From positions 1 through 16,303 of the forward strand of contig CANPXQ010000010.1 of assembly GCA_947586295.1 (NCBI GenBank): a DNA stretch of 16,303 nucleotides, in the 5' to 3' direction. Source of the DNA: an uncultured Bacilli bacterium (GTDB taxonomy: Bacteria; Bacillota_I; Bacilli_A; RF39; UBA660). Numbering within the stretch: position 1 is the stretch's first letter; every line of letters starts with the position of its first letter. Under the pieces are notes generated by a model. The model was not told the DNA's origin, did not search any database, and saw nothing but the letters and a program-made list of their open reading frames with translations. The translations under genes and the position numbers were made by a program. This document shows, in pieces, positions 1-6,654 of the stretch.

Positions 1-134
1 TTAACATTACTTATTGCTTTATTACCTAATTGATTTTGAAAATAAGCATATGTTGCTCCGGCTACTACGACAATTAAAGTAACTATACCAAATATCATAA
101 GTAATAAGGCTTTTCTTTTATTTTCTTTTTCCAT
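1..134 (-). CDS. N-terminal fragment of a secreted protein with a SipW-type signal peptide
   Basis: Only the first 44 codons are in the window; the gene continues past the left edge. The start ATG (134-132) has a good ribosome binding site, AGGAGTG, 3-9 bases upstream. The peptide begins with a charged stretch (MEKENKRK), then a hydrophobic segment (about residues 9-26), then GATYAYFQN at residues 26-34. A-T-Y-A-Y-F after the hydrophobic core is the hallmark of signal peptides cut by SipW-type signal peptidases, as in TasA/CotN-like matrix proteins and many exported proteins of gut Firmicutes. I infer export and cleavage near this motif. The mature domain is outside the window, so the function cannot be told. 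A 5' hairpin and a TA-repeat promoter candidate lie just upstream. Confidence 0.75.
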   Translation of the reverse strand, partial: MEKENKRKALLLMIFGIVTLIVVVAGATYAYFQNQLGNKAISNV

Positions 135-150
135 ACTCACTCCTATTAAT

Positions 151-183
151 AGTATTTACACTTTTTTAAAAATAATAAATACT
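151..183 (-). promoter_or_regulatory. 5'-leader hairpin of the SipW-signal gene
   Basis: AGTATTTA (151-158) and TAAATACT (176-183) form a perfect 8-bp stem, and the loop contains further T/A runs that can pair. It ends six bases before the AGGAGTG ribosome binding site (138-144) of the gene starting at 134, so it leaves that site free. It may be a leader or mRNA-stabilising hairpin. No riboswitch class is recognised, and AT-only stems arise easily at this base composition. Confidence 0.35.
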
Positions 184-195
184 CTTTCTAGTCCC

Positions 196-220
196 ATTGT
201 ACTATATATATATATATCAA
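196..220 (-). promoter_or_regulatory. candidate promoter with a TA-repeat spacer for the SipW-signal gene
   Basis: On the minus strand TTGATA (220-215, 5 of 6 to the -35 consensus) is followed by TACAAT (201-196, 5 of 6 to the -10). The spacer is only 13 bp and consists of TA repeats. A 13-bp spacer is too short for a normal vegetative promoter; two more TA units would make 17 bp. No better -35 is visible at 16-18 bp from TACAAT. The motifs are read directly; activity is inference. Confidence 0.35.
203..217. repeat. (TA)7 dinucleotide tract
   Basis: Seven TA units plus a T form an uninterrupted 15-base tract. It lies between, and slightly overlaps, the -35-like and -10-like elements upstream of the surface-type gene starting at 134. 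Such tracts are prone to length change by slipped-strand mispairing. Confidence 0.8.
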
Positions 221-237
221 CGACTTGTTTTTAGTTT

Positions 238-265
238 AAAAAAACTTTACAAAAAGTGTAAAGTT
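238..265 (-). terminator. intrinsic terminator of miaB
   Basis: AACTTTAC (243-250) and GTAAAGTT (258-265) form a perfect 8-bp stem with a 7-base loop. On the minus strand it lies 14 bases after the miaB stop and runs into seven T residues, two of them within the stem. The stem is AT-rich, so efficiency may be modest, but position and T-run fit a terminator. Confidence 0.65.
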
Positions 266-279
266 ATAAAAAGTATATT

Positions 280-1695
280 TTATAAAGATACTTTGTTTTT
301 GACAATACCATCTAGGCTAAAACTTTTAGCATCTGTAATTTCCACTTGGACAATTTGGCCAATTAAATCTTCTTTACCATCAATATTAACTAATTTCATT
401 GTATCAGTATAACCACATACTTTATTTTTATTTTTTTCGCTTACTTCACTTACCAGTACTTCTACTGTTTTACCTAAAAGTTTTTGATTGCTTTCTAAGG
501 AATAGCTGTTGACTAAATCATTTAAAATTTTTAATCTTTTTTGTTTAGTAGCCATAGAAATATCATCTTGCATTTTGGCAGCTACTGTTCCTACCCTAGG
601 AGAATAAATAAAAGTATAAGCATTATCAAATTTACAATATTTAACAATATCTAAAGTTGCTTGAAAATCTTCATCAGTTTCATTAGGAAAACCAACAATA
701 ATATCGGTAGTTATAGCAACATTAGGAACTTTTTTCTTTATTTTATTAAATAATTTTTTATATTCTGCAATTGTATAACGGCGATTCATTTTCTTTAAAA
801 TTGCATCACTACCCGATTGAATTGGTAAATGAATATAAGGCATAATATTATCATATTTAGCAATAACATTAATCATTTCATCAGTAAAGTTCCAAGGATG
901 ACTTGTGACAAAACGAATTCGGGAAATACCTGTTTGGGCTACTTCTTCAAGTAAAGTTGCAAAATCATAACCTAAATTTAAATCTTGACCATAGGCATTA
1001 ACATTTTGTCCTAATAAAGTTACTTCCTTATAGCCTTCTTCTTTTAATCTTTTGACCTCTTCTATAATATTTTCTTTTTTCCGGCTTCTTTCTCTTCCTC
1101 TAGTATAAGGAACTATACAATATGTACAAAATTTATCACAACCATAAGTAATATTAATCCACGCGCTTATTTTAGAATCACGATTATATTTAACATTTTC
1201 AAAAACTTTATCACTATTGGAATAAACATTAATAATTTGTTCTTTATTTTTTTGAATTATTAATTCGGGTAATTCATTTAAATTATGCGTACCAATTATA
1301 ATATCAATATATTTATGATTTTTTGCAAGTTCTTCCACTTCGTGGGGTTCTTGCATTAAACATCCACATAAACAGATAATTAAATCTTTTTTTATTTTTT
1401 TTAAATGTTTACATCTTCCTAAATAACCATAAACTTTATCTTTAGCATTTTCTCTTATGGCACAAGTATTTAACACAACTATATCGGCTTCCTCTAATTT
1501 ATCAACAGCCATATAGCCTAAAGATTCTAAATAATATTTTATTTCTTCACTATCGTGTACATTCATTTGACAACCATAAGTTCTTAGAAAATACTTTTTA
1601 CCTTTAAATAAAGGTTTATATTCTTCTTTATTCTCAATAAATGATATATTTGTTTTTTTACGATCCTTAGCTATACATAAATCAGGCATATTCAT
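280..1695 (-). CDS. miaB: tRNA-2-methylthio-N6-dimethylallyladenosine synthase MiaB
   Basis: A radical-SAM methylthiotransferase that adds a methylthio group to N6-isopentenyladenosine-37 of tRNAs reading UNN codons. With the start used here (471 aa), the N-terminal domain carries three conserved cysteines for an auxiliary [4Fe-4S] cluster: C42 in YGCQMN, C78 in NTCAIRENA and C112 in CGC. The radical-SAM motif CxxxCxxC is C186-C190-C193 in YGCDKFCTYC, followed by VPYTRGRE. A TRAM-like RNA-binding tail ends the protein. The frame extends six codons further, to an ATG at 1713, but that ATG has no ribosome binding site. AGAAGGA lies 6 bases before the ATG at 1695, inside the longer version, and the likely promoter would start transcripts at about 1713. 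I therefore prefer 1695. It appears to be a single-gene unit with its own terminator. Confidence 0.93.
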   Translation of the reverse strand: MNMPDLCIAKDRKKTNISFIENKEEYKPLFKGKKYFLRTYGCQMNVHDSEEIKYYLESLGYMAVDKLEEADIVVLNTCAIRENAKDKVYGYLGRCKHLKKIKKDLIICLCGCLMQEPHEVEELAKNHKYIDIIIGTHNLNELPELIIQKNKEQIINVYSNSDKVFENVKYNRDSKISAWINITYGCDKFCTYCIVPYTRGRERSRKKENIIEEVKRLKEEGYKEVTLLGQNVNAYGQDLNLGYDFATLLEEVAQTGISRIRFVTSHPWNFTDEMINVIAKYDNIMPYIHLPIQSGSDAILKKMNRRYTIAEYKKLFNKIKKKVPNVAITTDIIVGFPNETDEDFQATLDIVKYCKFDNAYTFIYSPRVGTVAAKMQDDISMATKQKRLKILNDLVNSYSLESNQKLLGKTVEVLVSEVSEKNKNKVCGYTDTMKLVNIDGKEDLIGQIVQVEITDAKSFSLDGIVKNKVSL

Positions 1696-1719
1696 AATAA
1701 TTCCTTCTTTCATTTATGT

Positions 1720-1728
1720 ATTTTATCA
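1720..1728 (-). promoter_or_regulatory. extended -10 promoter element of miaB
   Basis: On the minus strand TGATAAAAT reads as TG-N-TAAAAT, an extended -10 element. No strong -35 is seen 16-18 bp upstream, which extended -10 promoters tolerate. Expected transcription start is near 1713, which argues for translation from the internal ATG at 1695. The same ATATGATAAAAT string is the -10 region of the plus-strand gene at 13187. Confidence 0.45.
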
Positions 1729-1743
1729 TATCTATATAAATAG

Positions 1744-1870
1744 TGAAAGCGGATTTTTATTTTTTAAAAGTAGTTGGAAGTTGTAGATATGAAGACTTAA
1801 ATGAAAAGCATTTATTATGAATGATAGATATAAAATAATTTGTATTTTTTTTTACCAAAACCCGCTTTCA
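1744..1870 (-). repeat. long-range inverted repeat between cysS and miaB, possible structured RNA
   Basis: On the minus strand TGAAAGCGGGTTTT (1870-1857) can pair with AAAATCCGCTTTCA (1757-1744): 13 Watson-Crick pairs and one G-U pair, enclosing about 100 bases. The core GAAAGCGG is GC-rich against its surroundings. The stretch holds no open reading frame above 10 codons with a ribosome binding site. Start 1870 coincides with where the upstream promoter candidate (1877-1904) would begin a transcript, so a roughly 127-nt RNA with paired ends is possible. I see no T-run after the 3' arm, so the alternative is a structured leader reading into miaB. No known RNA family is recognised. Confidence 0.35.
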
Positions 1871-1876
1871 AAAATC

Positions 1877-1904
1877 ATTTTACCGCCAAAATTTATAAAT
1901 GCAA
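1877..1904 (-). promoter_or_regulatory. candidate promoter in the cysS–miaB gap
   Basis: On the minus strand TTGCAT (1904-1899) and TAAAAT (1882-1877) are separated by 16 bp. The -35 matches at the conserved TTG, and the -10 matches 5 of 6. It lies four bases after a tandem TGTCGAA pair and points toward the inverted repeat and miaB. Inference only. Confidence 0.35.
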
Positions 1905-1908
1905 GCAC

Positions 1909-1925
1909 TTCGACACCGTTCGACA
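1909..1925 (-). promoter_or_regulatory. tandem TGTCGAA sites (Spo0A-box-like)
   Basis: On the minus strand TGTCGAA occurs twice (1925-1919 and 1915-1909), separated by CGG, so the copies are exactly 10 bp apart, one helical turn. The Spo0A box consensus is TTTGTCGAA/TGNCGAA, and the first copy here reads TTTTGTCGAA. Tandem 0A boxes at 10-bp spacing are known from Spo0A-controlled promoters of Bacillus. The pair sits just upstream of the -35-like element at 1904. Whether this organism encodes Spo0A is not visible here. Confidence 0.4.
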
Positions 1926-1938
1926 AAACTTTCTTTTT

Positions 1939-1970
1939 TAAAAAGAACTACTTAATTTCGTAAGTAGTTC
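1939..1970 (-). terminator. intrinsic terminator of the gltX–cysS unit, overlapping the cysS stop codon
   Basis: GAACTACTTA (1945-1954) and TAAGTAGTTC (1961-1970) form a perfect 10-bp stem with a 6-base loop. On the minus strand five T residues follow directly (1944-1940). The cysS stop codon (1950-1948) and its last codons lie inside the hairpin, so the coding end and the terminator share sequence. Confidence 0.85.
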
Positions 1971-3333
1971 CTTCTAAAGTATCAATTAAAGCAATACCTT
2001 CTTTTAACAAATCATTCCTTATTTTATCAGCTGTAGCATAATCTTTATTTTCTTTAGCTTGGCGTCTTTTTTCAATCATTTCCTTAATATATTTTTCTTG
2101 CTCAAGAGAAATGCTTTTTTTCTTTAATAAATCCAACGCTAGAACGTTATCCCAAGAGGAAATTAAGGCATATTTTGTACCTTCATCTACATCACTTTTT
2201 AATAAATCATATAAAGTAGTAAGCGCATTAGCAGTATTTAAATCATCACTAATTTGAGCAATAAATTGTTTATCCCAAAAAGCAAATTTTTCTTGATCTA
2301 CAGATCCTTCTTTTAATTTTAAAGTTTTATTTAACAATTTAGTATAAGCATTTTGAGCTCCTTGTAAAGAATCAAAACTAAAAACTAATTGCCGACGGTA
2401 ATGACTAAGTAAGGCCAAATAACGAAAACTTAAAGGGTTATAACCTTTAGCAACTAAAGTACTAACAGTTAAAATATCTCCTTTACTTTTACTCATTTTA
2501 CCTTCTTCATCTACTAAATGTTCATTATGAAACCAATACTTACACCAAGGATGACCTAAATAAGCTTCACTTTGGGCTATTTCATTCGTATGATGGGGAA
2601 AAATATTATCTACGCCACCACCGTGAATATCTAAATACTCTCCTAAATATTTAATAGATATACCACTACATTCAATATGCCATCCAGGATATCCTAAACC
2701 CCAAGGACTTTCCCATTTTAAATCTTGGGAATCAAATTTGGATTTCGTAAACCATAAGACAAAATCGTTTTGATTTCTTTTAGAATCATCTTTTTCAACA
2801 CCTTCACGAACCCCAACAACCATTTCATCAACTTTATGATTAGTTAATTTATAATAATCTTTTAATTTTGTAGTATCAAAATAAACATTTCCATTAGAAA
2901 TATATGCATATTCTTTCGCGAGTAAATTTTTAATTATTTCGATATAAAAATCAACATTATCGGTAGCTGGACTAATAATATCTGGTTTTCTCAAATTTAA
3001 TAATTCCCAATCTTTAAAAAAAGCCTCCGTATAAAATTTAGCAATATCCATAACCGTCTTATGTTCTTTTTTAGCACTAGCAACCATTTTATCTAATCCT
3101 GAATCCGAATCACTAGTTAAATGCCCTACATCGGTTATATTCATTGCTCTTTTAACATCATATCCTAAATATCTTAATGTTCGATCTAAAATATCGTGAC
3201 CAATATAGTTTCGCATATTTCCTATATGAGCATAGTGATAAACAGTTGGTCCACAAGTATAAAATGTTACTTGTTTTGCATTCCAAGGCGTAAATTTTTC
3301 AATTTTATGAGTTAAAGTATTATATAATTTCAT
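1948..3333 (-). CDS. cysS: cysteinyl-tRNA synthetase
   Basis: Charges tRNA-Cys with cysteine in the cytoplasm; class I synthetase, 461 aa, the usual bacterial length. The ATP-binding HIGH-type motif is HIGN at residues 36-39, and KMSKS is at 279-283. The zinc site that selects cysteine is present: C27 in TCGPTVY, C222 in WHIECS, H247 or H248 and E251 in FPHHTNE. The DIHGGG segment before FPHH is also typical. The start ATG overlaps the stop of the upstream 131-codon gene (ATGA), and AAGGAAG lies 5 bases before the start, inside that gene, so translation is probably coupled. It is the last gene of the gltX unit, and its stop lies in the terminator hairpin. Confidence 0.97.
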   Translation of the reverse strand: MKLYNTLTHKIEKFTPWNAKQVTFYTCGPTVYHYAHIGNMRNYIGHDILDRTLRYLGYDVKRAMNITDVGHLTSDSDSGLDKMVASAKKEHKTVMDIAKFYTEAFFKDWELLNLRKPDIISPATDNVDFYIEIIKNLLAKEYAYISNGNVYFDTTKLKDYYKLTNHKVDEMVVGVREGVEKDDSKRNQNDFVLWFTKSKFDSQDLKWESPWGLGYPGWHIECSGISIKYLGEYLDIHGGGVDNIFPHHTNEIAQSEAYLGHPWCKYWFHNEHLVDEEGKMSKSKGDILTVSTLVAKGYNPLSFRYLALLSHYRRQLVFSFDSLQGAQNAYTKLLNKTLKLKEGSVDQEKFAFWDKQFIAQISDDLNTANALTTLYDLLKSDVDEGTKYALISSWDNVLALDLLKKKSISLEQEKYIKEMIEKRRQAKENKDYATADKIRNDLLKEGIALIDTLEGTTYEIK

Positions 3334-3725
3334 TTTTCTTCCTTCCGCACTTTTTCGGTAATTTTAAAAGTCGCACTGTCACTTTTATCTTCTAGCCAAT
3401 GAATTGTATAATCCGTTTTTTCTATTTTTTTATCTGGTTCTTCTAAAGTTTTTAACGTCACAATATTAAAACGCATATCATTCATCACTAATAATTTATA
3501 TTCCATTTGCCCTTCTCTATCACAATTTTCTTCTTTACATCGTTCATCTTTTATTTTTATGAGCTTTATAGTCGTATCATCTAACTTTGCATAATCATAA
3601 AGTTTTAATGTAAATTCTTGATTAACCAGAACATTATATTTTTCCACATCAAATACAACTCGATAAACAATTAACCCTAAAACTACGATTAATACCAACC
3701 AAATTAATCTTTTTATTATTTTCAT
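3330..3725 (-). CDS. small membrane-anchored protein of unknown function between gltX and cysS
   Basis: 131 aa, not recognised as a named gene. Residues 1-6 are basic (MKIIKR) and residues 7-24 form one hydrophobic helix, so it is probably anchored in the membrane with the C-terminal 105 residues outside. The outer part looks beta-rich and has two cysteines, C63 and C68, in DERCKEENCDREG. This loosely resembles the DSRCP...C...G loop of some small secreted beta-sandwich proteins; it is a pattern likeness only. The start codon overlaps the gltX stop and the stop overlaps the cysS start, each by ATGA. GAGG lies 8 bases before the ATG. The tight coupling says it is expressed with the two synthetases but does not show a role in tRNA charging. 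Confidence 0.8.
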   Translation of the reverse strand: MKIIKRLIWLVLIVVLGLIVYRVVFDVEKYNVLVNQEFTLKLYDYAKLDDTTIKLIKIKDERCKEENCDREGQMEYKLLVMNDMRFNIVTLKTLEEPDKKIEKTDYTIHWLEDKSDSATFKITEKVRKEEK

Positions 3726-5134
3726 TTACTTAACCTCATTTTTACTTTTTCTTCCCCTATTAAATAAATTGTATCAGCGAGTTCTGGACCATGCATAATA
3801 CCAGAACAAGCAATCCGAATAGGCATATATAATAATTTTCCTTTTACATTAAGTTTTTCTTTTACTCTATTAATTGCCGCATTTATTTCTTCTACAGTCC
3901 AATTTATATTTGCAATTTCTTCTTTAAAAGTTTTAATTACCGTATCAATAATAGCATCACTTTTTAAAAATTCTCGACATTCGTCATTAATTGTCCAATC
4001 TTCTCGATAAAAATCCTTAACCAATTCATTTATTTCTTGACCATAATTTAAACTATTTTTATAAATTAATAAAAGGTGATTAATCCATTTTTCATCGTGA
4101 AAATTATCAGGATTATGAAAATATTTTTTAATCCACTCTAAATATTTATCGTTAGGCATTTCTTTAATATATTGATGGTTTATCCATTCTAACTTTTTAA
4201 CATCATATTGACTAGAAGATTTACTAATTCTTTTAGCATCAAAATTGTTAACTAATTCCTCTAAAGAAAATATTTCTTTATTAAATGTCGGTGACCATCC
4301 TAAAAGAGCTAAATAATTGATAATAGCTTCTGGTAAAAATCCTTCTTCATATAAATCCATAAAGGAAGCATCACCATTTCTTTTAGATAATTTAGTACCA
4401 TCTTCTCCCAAAACCATTGCTACGTGAATATACGTTGGTTTTTCCCAACCAAAGTCTTCATATAATAAATTATATTTAGCGGTTTGATCAAGATATTCCT
4501 TACCCCTTATAACGTGTGAAATATGCATTAGATGATCATCAATAACATTCGCAAAATTATAAGTCGGAAAACCATCACTTTTAAGTAAAATTTGATCATC
4601 TAAAATACTATTATCAATTTTTATTTCTCCATATATTAAATCATTTACTATAGTATAACCAGTCTTAGGCATCTTTTGTCTTATAACATATGGTACATTA
4701 TTTTTTAAATTTTCTTCTATTTTCGCTTTTGGCAACTTACTACAACGGCCATCATAAACAAAAGCTTTATTTCTTAAAGCCGCTTTTTTGCGCATTTCTT
4801 CTAATTCATTTTCCGTACAAAAACAATAATAAGCTTTTCCTTTTTCGACTAATTCTAAAGCATATTTTTTATATAAATCTAATCTTTCACTTTGAATATA
4901 GGGACCATATTCGCCTGGATTCATTGGTCCTTCATCAATAATAAAACCACATAATTGTAAAGTTTTATAAATAAATTCAATTGCACCATCAACTTTACGA
5001 TTTTGATCTGTATCTTCAATTCTTAAAATAAACTTTCCATTATCTTTTTTCGCTAAAGCATATTCAAATAAAGCAGTCCGTAAATTACCAATATGCATAA
5101 AACCGGTAGGACTAGGGGCAAATCTCGTTCTCAT
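3722..5134 (-). CDS. gltX: glutamyl-tRNA synthetase
   Basis: Charges tRNA-Glu with glutamate; class I synthetase, 470 aa. The start FAPSPTGFMHIGN carries the HIGH-type motif (HIGN, residues 14-17), and KLSKR lies at 248-252. A zinc site of the bacterial GluRS type is visible: C104 and C106 in YCFC, then Y127 and C131 in YDGRC. LRIEDTDQNR at 37-46 is typical of the glutamate pocket. In many Firmicutes GltX also charges tRNA-Gln for GatCAB; sequence inspection alone cannot decide this. GGAG lies 8 bases before the ATG. It is first in a three-gene unit with two 4-base overlaps (gltX, 131-codon gene, cysS). Bacillus has gltX–cysE–cysS, so the middle gene differs here. Confidence 0.97.
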   Translation of the reverse strand: MRTRFAPSPTGFMHIGNLRTALFEYALAKKDNGKFILRIEDTDQNRKVDGAIEFIYKTLQLCGFIIDEGPMNPGEYGPYIQSERLDLYKKYALELVEKGKAYYCFCTENELEEMRKKAALRNKAFVYDGRCSKLPKAKIEENLKNNVPYVIRQKMPKTGYTIVNDLIYGEIKIDNSILDDQILLKSDGFPTYNFANVIDDHLMHISHVIRGKEYLDQTAKYNLLYEDFGWEKPTYIHVAMVLGEDGTKLSKRNGDASFMDLYEEGFLPEAIINYLALLGWSPTFNKEIFSLEELVNNFDAKRISKSSSQYDVKKLEWINHQYIKEMPNDKYLEWIKKYFHNPDNFHDEKWINHLLLIYKNSLNYGQEINELVKDFYREDWTINDECREFLKSDAIIDTVIKTFKEEIANINWTVEEINAAINRVKEKLNVKGKLLYMPIRIACSGIMHGPELADTIYLIGEEKVKMRLSK

Positions 5135-5152
5135 AATATCAACTCCACATTC

Positions 5153-5161
5153 ATTTTACCA
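5153..5161 (-). promoter_or_regulatory. possible extended -10 promoter of gltX
   Basis: On the minus strand TGGTAAAAT matches TG-N-TAAAAT and lies directly after the T-run of the deacetylase terminator. The -35 region at 17 bp (TTTTCT, within the hairpin) is poor, and the implied leader is only about a dozen bases. Read-through from upstream is an alternative source of gltX transcript. Confidence 0.3.
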
Positions 5162-5189
5162 AAAAATAAAGGAAAAGAAAACCTTTTCC
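5161..5189 (-). terminator. intrinsic terminator after the polysaccharide deacetylase
   Basis: GGAAAAG (5171-5177) and CTTTTCC (5183-5189) form a 7-bp stem with a 5-base loop. On the minus strand it is followed by TTTATTTTTT. It lies just past the deacetylase stop codon at 5193. Confidence 0.8.
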
Positions 5190-5192
5190 CAT

Positions 5193-6587
5193 TTAATTCG
5201 CTATTTTAAAATGTTTTACCGGAGTAAAATCATCAATTGCTCTAAAAGTATAATTATTGTTTTTTAAATAACTAATAATTGATGGTAATGCTAGTAAAGT
5301 ATTTTTCTTAATATCGTGCATTAAAATTATATAACTACCTTCTCCCGTAACATATTTTTTAATATTATTTATAATATAATTTACGGTATTATCTTTATGC
5401 GTATCACCACAATCAACATTCCAATCAAAATATGTATATCCTTTACTCGTCATAACATTCGCTAAATCAGTCATAACCCCAACTTTATGTTTTCTACTTA
5501 CAGTATTAGAACTGCCACCTGGAAAGCGAAAATATTTTGAATACGTTCCCGTTTGTTGATAAACAATTTCATTCATTTTATTAAAATCATTTAAATAATT
5601 ATCTACACTATCATATATATTCCAATTGTGCGTATAAGTATGAACTGCTACTGTATGACCAGCTTCATATTCTTTTTTAATCATATCTTGATATTTAGGA
5701 AATTGATTAGTAACAAAGAATGTTGCTTTAATATCATTTTGGGCCAAAATATTTAAGATATCCGCTGTATATTGGCCAGGTCCATCATCAAAGGTTAAAT
5801 ATACGATTCCACCTTTTAATTTTTCTTTTACATATACTTCCCGCGTCATACTCGCTTTATTACCCTTTGAATCGGATACTTCATAATTTAAATTATATTT
5901 TCCTACTTTCGTATTATCAACATTACCATTAATAATAACTTGATTAGTTAAATCTTCATCACAATTATCCATTGCCGTATAACCTGGTTCATTATATTGT
6001 TCATTTAAATAAATAGTATAAGAATTTCCACCTTTTAACGTAATAATAGGCGCTTCATTATCCACATAAGTAATATTTCTTTCTTTAGTTGTCTCATTAC
6101 CAGAGGCATCTTTTACTTTATAAATTATTTTATCTGTCGTTTTTATTATTTCCACTTTATCGGTAATATCTCCAGCAATATTATCGGTTGCTGTATAACC
6201 TTCTTCAATATATTCTTTATTAGGACAAACAGAAATTTCTTGTTCTCCTATAAGTTCAATTGTCGGAGCTTCCATATCTTTGACAATAACTTTTCTTTTA
6301 ATTTCTTTTTTCATTATTCCTTTATTTAATTTATATGTAAGTATGTATTCGCCTTCAAGAGAAGAATTAACTTCTCCCGTTAAAACAACATCATTAGAAA
6401 CATCTTTTCCCAAATATTTAGCTTGTACCCCAGCATCAGTATATTCACTATTAACATTTATTGTAAGTTCTTTTTCGCCATTTAATTTTAAAGAAGGACT
6501 CAAAAAGCAAAAAACTAATAAATAATTAATATTAATTAACGCTAGAACCACTATAAGAATTATAATATTTCTTTTTTTCTTACTCAT
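5193..6587 (-). CDS. membrane-anchored polysaccharide (peptidoglycan) deacetylase with Ig-like repeats
   Basis: 464 aa. A basic start (MSKKKR) and one hydrophobic helix (about residues 7-30) anchor it, so the rest is extracellular. Residues about 33-255 hold three Ig-like, DUF5011-type repeats; the second and third show EAP-I-x-L and GYTA-x-DN, and the first is degenerate. Residues 260-460 form a NodB deacetylase domain with all usual motifs: TFDDGP at 265-270 (catalytic D267, metal-binding D268), H316-TYT-H320, RFPGG at 354-358, DWNVDCGD at 388-395 and LMHD at 422-425 (H424). The likely reaction is removal of N-acetyl groups from cell-wall glycans, which often protects against lysozyme; the exact substrate is inferred. 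AGGTG precedes the ATG by 7 bases. It has its own promoter and terminator. Confidence 0.92.
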   Translation of the reverse strand: MSKKKRNIIILIVVLALININYLLVFCFLSPSLKLNGEKELTINVNSEYTDAGVQAKYLGKDVSNDVVLTGEVNSSLEGEYILTYKLNKGIMKKEIKRKVIVKDMEAPTIELIGEQEISVCPNKEYIEEGYTATDNIAGDITDKVEIIKTTDKIIYKVKDASGNETTKERNITYVDNEAPIITLKGGNSYTIYLNEQYNEPGYTAMDNCDEDLTNQVIINGNVDNTKVGKYNLNYEVSDSKGNKASMTREVYVKEKLKGGIVYLTFDDGPGQYTADILNILAQNDIKATFFVTNQFPKYQDMIKKEYEAGHTVAVHTYTHNWNIYDSVDNYLNDFNKMNEIVYQQTGTYSKYFRFPGGSSNTVSRKHKVGVMTDLANVMTSKGYTYFDWNVDCGDTHKDNTVNYIINNIKKYVTGEGSYIILMHDIKKNTLLALPSIISYLKNNNYTFRAIDDFTPVKHFKIAN

Positions 6588-6610
6588 ACTTCAACACCTA
6601 CATCAATTTT

Positions 6611-6639
6611 ATTATAGTTATTTCTTTTCTAATTGTCCA
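6611..6639 (-). promoter_or_regulatory. vegetative promoter of the polysaccharide deacetylase gene
   Basis: On the minus strand TGGACA (6639-6634, 5 of 6) and a perfect TATAAT (6616-6611) are separated by exactly 17 bp. Expected start is near 6604, giving a leader of about 17 bases that contains the AGGTG ribosome binding site. This is the best promoter match among the intergenic regions of the window. Confidence 0.75.
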
Positions 6640-6654
6640 ATATATTTTTTAAAA

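Noticed and set aside
197..412. 71-codon plus-strand frame
   Set aside because: Overlaps the miaB 3' end and terminator on the other strand, has no ribosome binding site, and its composition mirrors the antisense of miaB.
1801..1853. plus-strand terminator ending in nine T residues
   Set aside because: There is no plus-strand gene upstream, and only a weak 5-bp AT stem precedes the T-run.
1859..1885. 8-codon leader peptide in the cysS–miaB gap (minus strand, reading MIFESGFW)
   Set aside because: No convincing ribosome binding site, and no regulatory codon run; the bases are better explained by the inverted repeat.
1909..1925. LexA/DinR SOS box
   Set aside because: The GTTCG half-site is present, but the other half of CGAAC-N4-GTTCG is missing; the repeats are direct, not palindromic.
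4690..4941. 83-codon plus-strand frame
   Set aside because: Lies wholly antisense within gltX, which has all its motifs; no ribosome binding site or promoter.
5135..5192. T-box riboswitch before gltX
   Set aside because: Only 58 bases separate the genes, and they hold a terminator of the upstream gene; no T-box sequence (TGGNACCGCG-type) is present. The start of cysS overlaps its upstream gene, so no leader exists there either.
6280..6525. 81-codon plus-strand frame
   Set aside because: Antisense to the Ig-like part of the deacetylase; no independent support.
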